Positions 11,501-23,865 of a stretch of 64,000 nucleotides of DNA are shown here, piece by piece. The notes under the pieces are model-generated. The model was given only the letters and a program-made list of their open reading frames with translations, searched no databases and was not told the origin of the DNA. Source of the stretch: Rhinopithecus roxellana (taxonomy: Eukaryota; Chordata; Mammalia; Primates; Cercopithecidae); NCBI RefSeq assembly GCF_007565055.1, contig NC_044550.1, forward strand, positions 90,883,674 to 90,947,673, written 5' to 3'. Every line of letters begins with the position of its first letter. Within the stretch, counting starts at the first letter, position 1. Both the position numbers and the translations under genes were made by a program.

Positions 11501-12090
11501 CTATTTTCTAATTATTTAATACTTAGTAGAATTAGAAATTAGAGCGTTTCTAATTCATGAACAGAGTAATGATTACGTAAAGAGAAATAGATAACATTTC
11601 TTGTAATACTGGAAATGAAAAGAGAATAGCCCTTTCTACTTAACAAGTAATAATGAGTGATCATTAAGATAAGAACACTTTAACTCATTATTTATGAACA
11701 TAGCTGTCTAGTGACTATTTATATTTAGCTAGTTATAGCTCTAATTTCAAGGGGCAAAACAATGTTTTATGGTCATTTTATTAACAACCAATACAATAGT
11801 ATAAAAAGTTAATGAATTATGTTGAACAGTACTACAATTTAATAGCTGTATTCACAAATCTCCATCCAAGCAATTTGTTTATTAAAGCCATTGTCATTTT
11901 AAGTTGCATTTTGCAATATTAACAAAAATTGAATGTTAATTAAATGCAAGTGTGCCCACTTCTTTGTGCGTTTTCCCCTGTCTCACGGCAGTCAGCCACA
12001 ATAGTGCTGGCTTTCATTCAATGTGAAACTTTGCTATTGTTAAGCTTCCAGACACTTATCTCCCTGGATCCTTGTTAAGGAGTTAAATCT
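8583..12090. other. Long unassigned AT-rich stretch
   Basis: No gene, RNA or confident repeat was recognised over 3.5 kb. A short piece near 10470-10545 ('atacctggcattagcaggcc', 'attaacattaaatt') is faintly MIR- or L2-like. Open frames (9120-9380 on -, 10893-11081 on +) have no recognisable features. Confidence 0.45.
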
Positions 12091-13540
12091 TATGTTACAG
12101 GGCAGTACTCAAAGCAAAAGCTTCTTATCCAATTTTATATTAACTCAAGCGTTTAGGATCTCCCCAAGACAAACTATCCTGAAATATTTGAGCTGGGTCC
12201 TGCAGAAACATTGCCTGAGGATCCCTCTTCTCATTTTAGCATTTCCAGCACTACCCAAGGCAGCTGATGATGAGATTTGCCCCCTCCCCAACCCCGACAT
12301 TACAGATCTGATGGCCAGGAGAGTACACAGGAGCAGATCCTAAAGAAGATTCTCATTATTATAAGACACCAGCTTTATTTGAGTTATCCTTATCAATATA
12401 TATATATTTAAACATGTCTCTACCTTTCAACAAAAAGGAAGGAGCCAGTTCAACAGGCTTGGAGGATCCAAGAGATTCTGAGGATTTAATTTTCTTTTTA
12501 AAAAGTTCTATACATGTCTCCATCACAAATGTTACTATCTCATAGTGGCCCTGACTTTGCCATAAGAACATTCCCTAGCCTAGGAATTCAGCCCTTTTTG
12601 AAATTCTGCCATTCTTAACAATTACATTATGTATCTGACTTTCAGCTCAGTTGACTCTCCAGCTGCAGGAAATCAGTGTCCTTAAATGCTGCCCCAGAAG
12701 AGTTGTGGCACTTATACTTTGCTTTAATTTGCTGATTGATTGATCTAAGGCTGACATTTTATCTCTTAAATGCATCAGTGTCACTTATCCAAAGTCATTA
12801 AAAGTGACCCAATCCCACAATCCTTACAGTTGCTGTTCCCTCTATACTCCTCCAACACAAGAGATAATGCACAAGCTCTTGTAAAGAGTATCTCTTTATA
12901 CTTCTATTCCATTCCAGGTCACCACAGATGAAAACTGTACTTCTGCAAATCATAAGACTAGCCATATTCTACCCACCACTTGTGATTTGGTCCTCTTGGC
13001 AATTGAGCTGGAGAATGACCCACTTCCAGATCAGTCTCATTGTTTGAGTTTGATCCTAGAACTATTTGAGATTTCAATGGTCTCAGATCAGATTCCTTAG
13101 CAGTAATGTCTTGGGGCAATATTATGAAGGAGATCTAGTGAGGGAAAAATGTCTAGACTAAAGGAAGTGACAGGTGCAGAACAGGGTGACAACGCCAAGT
13201 AAAGATTTGTCTTGTCTAGAGGGTAACATCACCCTGGTCCCACAAAGAGGTCTCTGCACAGGGTCTTGACACTTTGAGTTAAAGGAGGTACTTTAACTCC
13301 TGTCAGTGACATTGAAAGCCTAGATGAGGGCTAGGGTACTTAACTGCTCAGGGTATATTATCCCAACCCGATAGTGGATAGTGAGTCTTTAGAAAAGGAG
13401 CATCTGTATGCTCTAGTAGACAACCTGCACATCATCTAGGGGATGGGTGCACAGCACAGGGATGGGGGTCTGCTTAGGTGGCACAGCATACCCCAAAGAC
13501 TTCACATCTGAAAATGTTTTGGCCATTGGAGACATGACCA
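12091..13540. other. Unassigned, less AT-rich stretch
   Basis: Base composition is more balanced than the flanks, and no Alu, L1, L2 or LTR was identified. An 83-codon frame (12092-12343 on +) and a 70-codon frame (12359-12571 on -) show no known domain. It could be an old retroviral interior, a decayed gene or ordinary unique DNA; I cannot choose between these. Confidence 0.35.
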
Positions 13541-13744
13541 GAAAATCCCCTTAGTTTTCTCAAAAGGATAATAGAAGAAAGATATCCAGTAAAAAACTTT
13601 TCCAGGATTCAGAATAGATTTCAAAGATGTGTCAGTGACATAAAAAGATGAAAGTTATTGTAAAACACTAGAAATATTTTTAATGCTAGAAATTCTTATT
13701 AAGCCTGCAGAACTTTACAACAAAACATTGTCTCTAATACACCG
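13541..13744. other. Unassigned DNA
   Basis: No feature recognised. Confidence 0.4.
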
Positions 13745-13960
13745 ATTTATTCATTCATCACATATTGTGATCAATACAACAGACACATAGAGTGTCAATT
13801 ATGTGCCACTTGCTGGGCAAATCCCTGGGGTGAAAGCAGTAAATAACATGCCTATGCCTGTCTTTGTGTAGTTGAGAGCACAGGAGGATTATATTCAAAG
13901 ACACAGATTTTAATCATAAATAGAATATAGTATTAACAGACCTGTGAGTGGAGACAGTCT
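13745..13960 (+). repeat. Ancient LINE/MIR-type fragment
   Basis: 'attcattcatcacatattgt', 'attatgtgccacttgctggg' and 'gggtgaaagcagtaaataac' follow the common 'attcattcaa...tgtgccaggcactg...cagtgaac' motif found in old L2, MIR or L1M 3' regions. The exact family is uncertain. Confidence 0.5.
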
Positions 13961-14845
13961 GGATGGATAAAATGAAGCCCAAAGGATGGGATATTCATTT
14001 TCTATTGAGGAGAATGAATAAATTTATTAAAGATTAAATGCAAATTTAAATAACTTGAAAAATAAGAGTTTGCTATTCAAACAAGTCCATTGTTTTAGAA
14101 ACAAAAAAATACTTTCTGTGAAAAGATATTGTCATAAACGTGGACATGCAGCCATAGCAATTATAATAACTGTGTATCCTCTAAACTGAAAATATTTTCT
14201 TATGGTAGCCTCTGAGATTCCTATTTAATACATTCATTCATGTATGCATTCATTCATTCATTCATTTGTTTTCCAATAAGGATATACAAAGGGCATTTTT
14301 GTATACCTATGTTTTCATGAGGTTCAGATTTGACAAGAATGTTATTGTAATTAATCAGTATATGAAACCAATTTTTAAATTGTATATAGATTTTTTATGT
14401 GGTAATACTAATGTCATAACTCTGAGATTTAATGCTCAACATTATAAGCAATTCTTGCTGTTCCTTTCAAGGTTCAATACAGGGTGGCAGCTTGGAAAAT
14501 TATTTCCAAGCCAGCTGTGCAATGAAACACTAGAAAGCTCACAGAAAGAAGGCAGAGAAACCACTGCAATTTCAGGGATTTGCAATCAGAACTCTGATGT
14601 GATTTGTTCTTATTTGACAAGTAAATGCTCGGAACTGGTCTCAGCTTAAAATAAGATATGATTTTTTTTTTTTTTTTTTTAGTTTTCCATTTGATGATTT
14701 GAACAGAAGTATTTGTATCTTAAGATCTGTTTACAACAGATACTCCTGTGATTCTATGAGAGAAAAATGGATGTTTATGTGCAAAATGGCATCAATTAAC
14801 CCCAAACGACTTTAATTTGTTGAATTACTATAATTTTAAAATAGT
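13961..14845. other. Unassigned DNA with (cattcatt)n and poly-T runs
   Basis: A (cattcatt)n run lies at about 14231-14266 and a T run at about 14661-14680. A 127-codon open frame (14266-14649 on +) begins inside the simple repeat and has no recognisable domain; I regard it as chance. Confidence 0.5.
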
Positions 14846-15168
14846 TTAATAGATATTTTCTCTTTTTTTGAGACGGAGTCTCACTCTATTGCCCAGGCTG
14901 GAGTGCAGCGGCGCGATCTCGGCTCACTGCAATCTCTGCCTCCCAGGTTCAAGCGATTCTCCTGCCTTAGCCTCCCGAATAGCTGGAACTACAGTCACAT
15001 GCCACCGTACCTGGCTAATTTTTTGTAATTTTTTTTACTAGAGACGGGGTTTCACCGTGTTAGCCAGAATGGTCTCCATCTCCTTACCTCATGATATGCC
15101 TGCCTCAGACTCCCAAAGTGTTGTGATTACAGGGTGAGCCAACGTGCCTGGCCTTAATAGGTACTTTC
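14846..15168 (-). mobile_element. AluS-like element with target-site duplication
   Basis: The Alu body is 14861-15153, from 'tttgagacggagtctcactc' to 'acgtgcctggcc'. Flanks 'ttaatagatattttc' (14846-14860) and 'ttaataggtactttc' (15154-15168) match at 13 of 15 bases. The tail is short and divergence moderate. Confidence 0.94.
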
Positions 15169-15489
15169 AATATGTTATTCCAAAATTCTGCACAAACCTG
15201 GTGAGAAAGTGCCAAACTGGCTCTGGTCTGTCATCATACTGTTTCTCACTTTATAATTCCCACATAGTTTATTTATATTAAGTTTGTGGCAAATTTATTG
15301 ATTGTTAGAAAATCACACTGATTATTCAAAAATAAAAATTAATCACACAATGAAATTGACTACACCAAAAATTTAATCTGGTTATTTTTGCCAGAGGCCT
15401 TACTCAATATTTTCTTAAATTTTCGTATCACACTTTGGTTTAAATTACCATTTCTTTCTTCAGAAGCTAGGGGGGAAAAGTAAGTATTG

Positions 15490-15740
15490 TATGATTTATT
15501 TTACATGGCATACTCATAATAAGCAAATCCACAGAACAGAAAAAAAGATTAGTGTTTGCCATAGAATGTGGGAGGTTGGAATTTGGAATAATTACTTCAT
15601 AATGCAGAATGTTTTTTCTAGGTTGCAAATGTTTTTAAACTAGAGAAACATGACAGTTGCAAACAATTGTGACTGAACTGAATGACACAGAATTGTACAC
15701 TTTACAATGACTAATAATATGTTACATGAATCTCATTAAA
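15490..15740 (+). repeat. L1M 3'UTR fragment
   Basis: 'aagcaaatccacagaacaga', 'agattagtgtttgccataga' and 'cagaattgtacactttacaa' match the order of old L1 (L1MC/ME) 3'UTR blocks on the + strand. No ORF2 remains attached. Confidence 0.7.
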
Positions 15741-16775
15741 CTAATTAAGAAAATATATGTAAATATACATATTTGCCTGTCTATGGAAGTTTTTCATTAT
15801 ATATTTTTAAAATTACCTATTCAATGAAAACTAGTTGCCTTAAAAGTTACTTCTCTTTGCCTTTCACTTTTTAAAATTTCAATACAGTATTTACCTTGTT
15901 TTAAAAAACTCAGAATTTGTTCTCATAACTGCAATATTATTTTTAGATAATCATATAAATATGATTTTGATACCACTTTGTCTATCTACTTATATTTTTA
16001 ACATACCATTCCTCATAAAATACAATTTTTCTATTCCATTCCCAAAGAGAATATTCTAGCTTATTTTTTGACTTGCCTGTTCACTGTCATTTGGAAAAAT
16101 CTTGTCACTCAATTTTTAGTATTCTAATCATTTCTTTGACTTTCCTGTCTTCTGAAAATTATGATATAAAAATATTCACACTTTCCTGTCATTCATACCT
16201 TATCATATCTCTCTCTAAATTCATCTAGGGACTCCTCTTTGCTATAAATATTATTTTAAAGTCAAATCTCTGCATTTTGTGTAAATATGATCTATTTTGA
16301 CAGAAGCTTTCATCCAAGAGTTCAAAAAAACTCAAATGAAATAAGTGTAGTTATACATAATAAGAGTGTATATTTTTAAAAGACATCTGAATTCATCAGG
16401 CAATGTATCAACACAGGTTTATGATTTACCTAATTTGTATACTTCATGATTCTGAGCTAACTAACAAAGTAGTTCAGAATTAGAACTAAAATGATACAAA
16501 TAACTACAGAATAACACAAATTTATTTCAAGATATTTGACTTTCAAACTTTTATAATAATAAATATATTTCTTAAAATGCAAATATGCCTCTTCATTTGA
16601 AATAGTAAACACTTTGCAATATAGTATTTACATGTAAGAAATAAAGATTAGGTTGATTGGCTACAGATTATTTATTCAGCTAGTTACTAGGTGAAATAGA
16701 GGAGGTAAGGGAATAGAAATGACATTGATTGTGGAACCCACAATGTTCCTATCTTTGTAATATGTTTACCTTGAG
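15741..16775. other. Unassigned AT-rich DNA
   Basis: No gene or repeat recognised by eye. Confidence 0.45.
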
Positions 16776-16824
16776 TTTTAGTCCATTTGGTTGCTATAGC
16801 AAAATACCTCTAGCTGCTTAATAT
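16776..16824 (+). repeat. MaLR LTR, 5' part
   Basis: 'gttttagtccatttggttgc' and 'tatagcaaaatacctctag' match the start of a MST/MLT1-type LTR. An L1 copy interrupts it here and the LTR resumes at about 17152. Confidence 0.7.
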
Positions 16825-17151
16825 GTCCTTTGTAGGGACATGGATGAAACTGGAAACCATCATTCTCAGCAAACTAACACAGAAACAGAAAAGCAAACAT
16901 CGCATGTTCTCATTCATAAGTGGGAGTTGAACTATGAGAACTCATGGACACAGGGAGGGGAACATCACACACCAGGGCCTGTTGGGGGTGGAGGGCTAGG
17001 GGAAGGATAGCATTAGGAAAAATACCTAATGTAGATGGTGGGTTAATGGGTGCAGCAAACCACCATGGCACATGAACACCTATGTAACAAACCCAACCTT
17101 CTCCACATACATCCCAGAACTGAAAGTACAATAATAAAAAAAGAAATAATG
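16825..17151 (+). mobile_element. L1 3' end (primate L1P) inserted in a MaLR LTR
   Basis: The piece starts at the last codons of ORF2 ('gtcctttgtagggacatgga') and runs through 'ctcattcataagtgggag', the 'ggaacatcacacaccagggc' 3'UTR block and 'ctgaaagtacaataataaa' to a short A-rich tail. It is heavily 5'-truncated and moderately diverged. MaLR LTR sequence on both sides shows it inserted into that LTR. Confidence 0.9.
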
Positions 17152-17463
17152 ACAAATTATTTCCCATGCTCTGGAGCCTGGGAAGTCCAAGATCAAGGTG
17201 CTGGCAGATTCAGTGTCTGGTGAAGGGAGCTTTCTCTGCTTCAAAGATGACACCTTTCTGTTGCAGCCTCACATGGCAGAAGGGAAAAATACTTGCTTTC
17301 TTAAGCCCTTTATAAATACCCTAATCACATCCATGAGGTAGGAGAGCTCCCATGGTCCCACTATTTAATACCATCACCTCCCAAAGGTCCCACTATTTAA
17401 TACCATCACCCTGGGGGTCAAGTTGTTTCATATCAGTTTTGTTGCCAACATTCAGATCATAGC
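17152..17463 (+). repeat. MaLR LTR, 3' part, with internal duplication
   Basis: 'gggaagtccaagatcaaggt', 'cagattcagtgtctggtgaa' and 'cacatggcagaaggg' continue the LTR begun at 16776. The segment 'ggtcccactatttaatacca' + tcacc occurs at 17354-17378 and again exactly at 17386-17410, a 32-bp direct duplication. Confidence 0.8.
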
Positions 17464-18389
17464 ACCTTGGGTGAGCTTGGATTCTAAAGACTTTTGTTTT
17501 GTTCTGTTTATCCTTGCCTTTCATGTGGAACATAAAAACAAAAATACACTTTATGTATATTTTTCATATTATTTTTCTTTAAGGAGATGAAATAGTTGTT
17601 TTACTTTGAAAGACAACACTTATTTTTGGAAAAAAGTATATACTTATGCAAAAATACATCAAAGGTATATTCCAAAATGGAGAAATTTAATAAAAAATGG
17701 CAAAAGCTAACTGTCTCTGCCTACTAATGTAAAAGCTTGCATGAGCAGTATATCTTTTATAAAACATCTATGTTTATTATACATTCATATGACTGCACAT
17801 ATTCTTGGCAAGGTGGATATTGAATTATCTGATTTTTGTTTCTCTTTGTTCAGTTTTTCTTTTTTTCAAGGCCTCAATTTTTTAATAAATTACAAAATAA
17901 ATGAAAACAAAATAATACTCAGATTTTACAGCCCTTTGAAAAAGACATTTAAATGCTGATTTGAGTTGTTCAGACACTGTTAAATCACAGAGTAAAAATA
18001 CAATCAATGACTAAAATTTTAATTTGCTATTTTCTTGCAATTTTGGCCATGTTAGGTAGAAGGTCCTTTAGAATTTATATCTGTGCACTTTTTGAAATCT
18101 CATATTGTAGTGAAAGTAAGAAACTGACAGATACTGTTGCAGACTCAATCTAGACTATTTTATATTGTTGTTGCTATTTAAGTTACATAATTCTAAAAGT
18201 GCTAGATTTAGACTGCTACATTTTCTTTTTTTCTTACACAGGCCAAAAGCTAGGATTAAATCTGTGTGACTTGAAAATAAACGCTCCTTAACTGAAATAA
18301 ACAACTGTCATTTTGTTACACTAGGGTTTAATCCAGGGTGTTTATTGCAGGCTGCTGACATGCTATATACACACATTTTTGTATACTGA
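17464..18389. other. Unassigned AT-rich DNA
   Basis: No gene or repeat recognised. The 72-codon frame at 17741-17959 has no motif. Confidence 0.45.
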
Positions 18390-18530
18390 CTATCTCTGTC
18401 TATGCTAGGCCAAGTAATTATCTGTTCTGCTTATTGCTGTATTCTCTTATCTAGAACAATACCTAGGACTGCACAGACAATTCAAATGTACTCGTGAGTG
18501 ATTATTAAAGGGAGAAATGAATGGCGGATA
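18390..18530 (+). repeat. L2/MIR-type 3' end fragment
   Basis: 'tctagaacaatacctaggac' then 'actcgtgagtgattattaaa' resembles the 'cctagcacagtgcctggcac...ctcaataaat' 3' end of L2 or MIR. Strongly diverged. Confidence 0.45.
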
Positions 18531-18601
18531 CATGGTTTACTCTTTAAATCTGTTTTTGTGTTGTTGCTGCTGTCCATTAGTTTCAATGTTTATTTTGTCT
18601 T

Positions 18602-18603
<2 letters not shown>

Positions 18604-18655
<52 letters not shown>

Positions 18656-18656
18656 A
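18604..18656. repeat. (AC)n microsatellite
   Basis: About 22 uninterrupted ac units (18604-18649) followed by a short at run. Confidence 0.98.
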
Positions 18657-21264
18657 CATATTCCCTGACTAACAAAGACAAAAGATAGTTTCAAAGATAT
18701 CCTTACATGAATATGTCATTACTACATAGAGAATTAGAAATGTTTAGAAAGAGTGCATATTATTAAATGGAAATATAGTAGATATGAAATGAGTTTTGTG
18801 TGTGTTGCATTGAGGAGCTAGTAGGGTTCAAAGAAATAATTTAAAAGCAGTTGCTGAGATGGTTGAGAGCTGCAAAACATGTAGTACTACTAAACAGCTG
18901 GAGTCTTAGATCCTTAAATCTTATTATTTTATAGTATAGGTAGGTTTCTTTGTTTAACCAGTTATATGATTTTTTTAATGCTATATGAAAATATTAAAAT
19001 TGAAAGTATGGATTTGTACATAATATAAAAGCAGTTTTAATTTTAAGACTCCACATTGCATTTGTAAAGCCCAAGTACTAAATTGTAATCAATAAATTTC
19101 CTATAAAGATAGATACCTAGATAGTGGCAAAAAGTGAATCATTGGACTCATAGAAATAAGAATATATAAATCAAAATGAAAGAAATAAAATATGAATACT
19201 CTATGAAGGAAGCAAGATCAGGATAATTATACTCACTCTGGGATAGCTATATTTGAGTGTCCCTAACAATTCACTGAAATCTAACATGGTTATCACTTAT
19301 AAACACCTTTCATTTTGTCAAATTTTCAGAATAACTCTTTATATAATTATTGAAGTTGTACCTCAAAACCTCAATTTTAAAGGGTTCAGTCAATTGCAGT
19401 GAAATGGGAAGATTCCAGGGGTATGTAACTAGATCTAGATCCCTTTAGAAGTTAAAGCTGAAGTTCCCAGACCAAAACATCAAGAATGCTCTGCACAAGA
19501 GTGGCCAATATGCAATAATGAAGAAAAATGTTTGCAGAAGCCCTGTAATTCTTGAAAGTCCATGATGATATTTTCAGAGATGCACCAAGAATCAGAGAAG
19601 ACCGGCAGCTGACAGTTTCATGCAATGACTGAAGCTGAGAAGCAAGTCTCTAGTTTGTCTGGAAAAGATGTGAGAACAAAGCTGAGCCCCATCCTGGAAA
19701 CCACATGGAATATGACCCACTAGCCAGGATAAACTGAGCTTACTTGCCCAAGCGAACACTCTTGAACTTGTAATACAGAAAGTAAAATGACACGAGGGAA
19801 TCCATGAAGTCGTACTGCACTGAGGTCAGTATTTGAGGTCAAAGAGAAAGTAGAAATTGAGAATCAAGCAGAATTTGAATTCAGAAATTACTTGAAATAA
19901 AATCATTGTTAATAAAAATTGTCTAGTAGGTAGCTTAAAAATGCAAGATTATAATTATGAAATTTCATGTATGGCTAATAGAGAGAGAGTAACTACATTC
20001 AAAATTATAGACAATATAAATAAATCACAGAAATGCAATTTATGAATCTATCAATGTAATTGGATTTTTTTCTTCAATTAATGAGGTACTGCTGAAAATA
20101 AATTTTATAAGAATATAAGACTCTTTGTGGCTTCTGGTTTTATGTCATTTATAAATTACTTTTTAAAAAATTTATACTTTTTAAAAAAGAATCCCTCAAG
20201 GTGATGTGCTTTACTTCAATGACATGTACTATTCATTGTCACTATCAGCCTTTATTTTAATGAAATGAAGACACATGTTTCGAAGGAAAGTCTTGAGTGG
20301 GTAGCTGTGGTTGGGGAAGCAGCCTTTCTTCTTTCAGACCGAAGAAATAATACTGTTTTCTCCCTATTTTTGAAGATACTATAGTGTTAAGATTCAAGTA
20401 AAAAATACTAAGTTCTGATGTTGTCTTCTAATTGTTAAGGACTTCAACTCATAGCAGTGTTTATTCTAATAAAATAAAACTGCTATATGCACTAATTCCC
20501 AAGATTGATGCATAAAATAGAGTAAACATCTTGACCAGAAATAAAACTTTAAAAAGTTCCACTCACTATAACACTTCCGGAGAGCTAAGCCTTCAATACA
20601 TATTGCATCCACTACCATCGGTCTTTTCTGTATCATTTTAAACAATAACCCACGTTTCAGCTCTCAGGCAAGAACGAGCATCACAGAATTGTAAAACAAA
20701 TCTTCTACACACTTTTACAAGAAATGTGGTTTTATATAGCGTTTATATAGCTTTTTTATATAGTTCTTAGAGTGTTCATATTCACTTATACATTAATTAA
20801 GGTTACAAGAAATAATGAAAGCACTAGATATATGAATAATTTTGGTGGTATCTAACAATGAGCCAGAAATGACTTGTGTTTTGGTCACAAAAGATGTAAC
20901 ACATCGTTATGATTCAAACGTTATAGTTCATATGACTATTAGTTAATGAATCTTCATTATTTTAACTGATCCACAGTATTGTCAACTTTGTGGTTTTCCA
21001 TTCACTAAGTCTCTTTCCAAGTGGGTACTTGCTTGCACAACAGTGAAACCTGACATTTACATGATATTACATGCACCAGAGGATCTGCCAATTTTTCTTA
21101 AGGGAAAATAAAAAGAAAGAACAAAGAAGCCTGAGAGGAATAATAAAACCAACAGCTAAAGATAGATTTCCTATCATGATCTAACAGGAACCCTTTTATT
21201 TTCAATTCCCTATAAAATATCCACTAAAATTCAATCAAAACATTAATGACCAAATATAGTTCCT
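18657..21264. other. Unassigned AT-rich DNA
   Basis: No Alu, L1 or LTR was recognised over 2.6 kb. The part at 19400-19860 is somewhat less AT-rich and not assigned. No credible open frame. Confidence 0.45.
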
Positions 21265-21360
21265 TTATGTTCAATAGATGCAAGACACTCTGTTCAAGGT
21301 ACTGTGTCATAAGAAAGGCTCGAGTATGATATTGCCCTTAAAGACTGTAAATTCAAACTT
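21265..21360 (+). repeat. Ancient L2/MIR-type fragment
   Basis: 'gcaagacactctgttcaagg' and 'tgcccttaaagactgtaaat' follow the 'ccaggcactgttctaagg...ccctcaaggagcttac' motif of old repeats. Weak match. Confidence 0.4.
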
Positions 21361-22859
21361 CTATGCCTAAATTCAGGCATAGCAAAAAGAAGAAAAGGGC
21401 AAATGCAAAAAAGTATTCTAAAATATGAGACTTAAAATGCATTTATAGACATAAACCTCAATAAAAGTTTAGGGATAAAAATTAAAAACAGCAGAAGTGA
21501 AGTCTTGAGTATATGGAAAACTATAAAATATTTGATAAAGAAGATCCATTATGTTACATCATATTTAAATATTAAAATGAAGATGGTTGTTTTTCTTATG
21601 TAGTTAATAGAAATGAAAGTTAACCATAACTTAACTATTATATAGTTCATAATAATGAAAGTTAAAGTAAGCAAAGTTCATGGACACACTAATAAATGAT
21701 AGAATAAGAATGAAACATATATATTTTGATTCCAATACACCAGTTCTGCTTCCATGCTTTTTAGAAAATTTTGATTTCACATATTCAGACTTCGCAAAGA
21801 TCAGTTAATACAATATCTATAAATTTTATGTTCTAAAATACTCCTGAAACACTTATTCATTCATTCAGAAAGTATATTTTATTTATATGATAGTTTTCTT
21901 AATTTTACAGTAACTGAAAGAAACAGCCTACTGAGTTATTGACATACTTATTCTAAGTTAGTAGAAAGAATGCATAAGAGGTAAGGCCACAAAACATGTC
22001 TGCAACTTGTAAGATGCAAGACGTAAAAGATCAATTTCGAGCAATATTAAACAGGTACATCTCCAAGGAAAACCAAGTTAGAATTTATGACTTATAGAAA
22101 CTAATAGATTTCTGAAGGGAAAGTGGATTTCAAGAAAGAGAAATAAAGTACAACGTTCAGTAGGTGGCCTATGTGAAATTTGATCTGATCATAATGTAGT
22201 GCTGTTTTCTAATAAATTGTGTGTATACGTGTGTGTATATTTAAGTGGAGTTACCTGGTTAATAGGCCTTGTTTATTAGAAAGAAAAGTAGACTAAATAT
22301 AAATAGAAATAATTTAAGTTGTGAAAGCATGGATTGATAAAATAAAGAAGGTATGTTAAGAAGATAAATGAATCATCATTTCAAAAATCATTAGCACTAC
22401 TTGGTGTAAGGTAAGACTGAGTGTAGAGATTCAAAGATTTTGAAGACAGAGAAGCAAAACAACACACAGGATCCTCTAGGTTCTCCTTGTTTTATAGAAA
22501 ATGTGCTCACGCCAGGCAGTTAGATGCCCCGTTCACAGGACTCAAAATAGGGGACTTTTCCCCATTGGTTTTTCAGATTTATAGACTGATATGAGAATGT
22601 GTAGCTGCCATCTATTTAAATATGTAAAATCATAGCTCTCCGAGTCCAGAAAGGCAGTTGGTAAGTAGGCATAAGAAGCCAATACTGTGCTGAGTTCTCG
22701 TACAAATACTGAATGCTGATACTAGGAGGCTTCCTGCATGTTAGGAATAGGATCAAAATAGCTGAAACTCCCTTCCTGCCAAGCACAAGAAAGGAAAGGG
22801 TAGGAGTTGTTGATGGCATCTGGTTAATTCTTCTCTTCATTCTCTATAGTTAGATCACT
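21361..22859. other. Unassigned AT-rich DNA
   Basis: No repeat or gene recognised. A short gt/ta run lies at about 22219-22240. Confidence 0.45.
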
Positions 22860-22870
22860 AGATCACAATT
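22860..22870. repeat. Left target-site duplication of the 23.1-kb Alu
   Basis: agatcacaatt is repeated exactly at 23424-23434, bracketing both the TTCC tract and the Alu body. Confidence 0.85.
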
Positions 22871-23086
22871 CCTTCCTTCCTTCCCTTCTTTCCTTCCTTC
22901 CTTCCTTCCTTCCTTCCTTCCTTCCTTCCTTCCTTCCTTCCTTCCTTCCTTCCTTCCTTCCTTCCTTCCCTTCCTTCCTTCCTTCCTTCCTTCCTTCCTT
23001 CCTTCCTTCCTTCCTTCCTTCCTTCCTTCCTTCCTTCCTTCCTTCCTTCCTTCCTCCCTCCCTCCCTCCCTTCTTTGTTTCTCTCT

Positions 23087-23134
<48 letters not shown>

Positions 23135-23143
23135 TATTTATTT
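22871..23143 (-). repeat. Expanded pyrimidine microsatellite (TTCC / TCCC / TC)
   Basis: About 270 bp of almost pure pyrimidine: (ttcc)n to about 23055, a few tccc units, then (tc)n to about 23127 and a short ttta run. It lies exactly where the poly-A tail of the adjoining antisense Alu should be. A 61-codon open frame over its end is translated repeat. Confidence 0.97.
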
Positions 23144-23423
23144 AGATGGAGTCTTGCTCTTGTCACCCAGGCTGGAGTGCAATGGCATGATCTCAACTCA
23201 CTGCAACTTCTGCCTTGCGGGTTCACGCCATTCTCCTGCCTCAGCCTGCTGAGTAGCTAGGAGTAGGGGTGGCCGCCACCACGCCCGGCTAATTTTTGTA
23301 TTTTTAGTGAAGACGGGGTTTTGCCATGTTGGCCAGGATGGTCTCAAACTCCTGACCCCGTGACCAGCATGCCTTGGCCTCCCAAAATGTTGGGATTACA
23401 GGTGTGAGCCACCAAGCCCAGCC
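23144..23423 (-). mobile_element. Alu element with tail converted to microsatellite
   Basis: Alu body from 'gatggagtcttgctcttgtc' to 'ccaccaagcccagcc', with the right-hand target-site duplication directly after. Moderate divergence suggests an AluS- or old AluY-age copy. Confidence 0.94.
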
Positions 23424-23434
23424 AGATCACAATT

Positions 23435-23865
23435 TCTAAGAGGCAAGGAGGTTGTCTTTGTTGTATTATTTTATTTTGAATCCTTGGAATCTAGTAATAG
23501 GCTCAGTAAGTGTTGGAAGAAAGTAAGCAATGCAGGGTTGAAAGAAAAACAGGTTAGGACATTTATTTTGTTTTCCTGTTTTCAGTCTTGATGTAAATGA
23601 GCATCTTTAACCATTTCTGTTAGAATATCTCTAATGTACTGTTCAGATCTGAGAATCTATGACTTCTACAAATTAGCTATGACATTCATAAGCTAATGTA
23701 AACTACATTCTTGTTAAAATTTTGAACAGTATTTTTTATTCTTCTATATTTTCTAACAAATATGAAGAAAAATAATAATTTATTCTCTTTATGTAGGATA
23801 AGGCAATAATGTTGTTAACATCTTTATATACTAGATTATTTTAAAATAGCTTTTCAGGGAAATAT
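23435..23865. other. Unassigned AT-rich DNA
   Basis: No feature recognised. Confidence 0.45.

Noticed and set aside
14266..14649. 127-codon frame starting in a (cattcatt)n run
   Set aside because: No recognisable domain, start inside a simple repeat, AT-rich composition; treated as chance.
22871..23143. Could the TTCC tract be a centromeric or telomeric satellite?
   Set aside because: Unit, length and flanking target-site duplication show that it is an Alu tail expansion.
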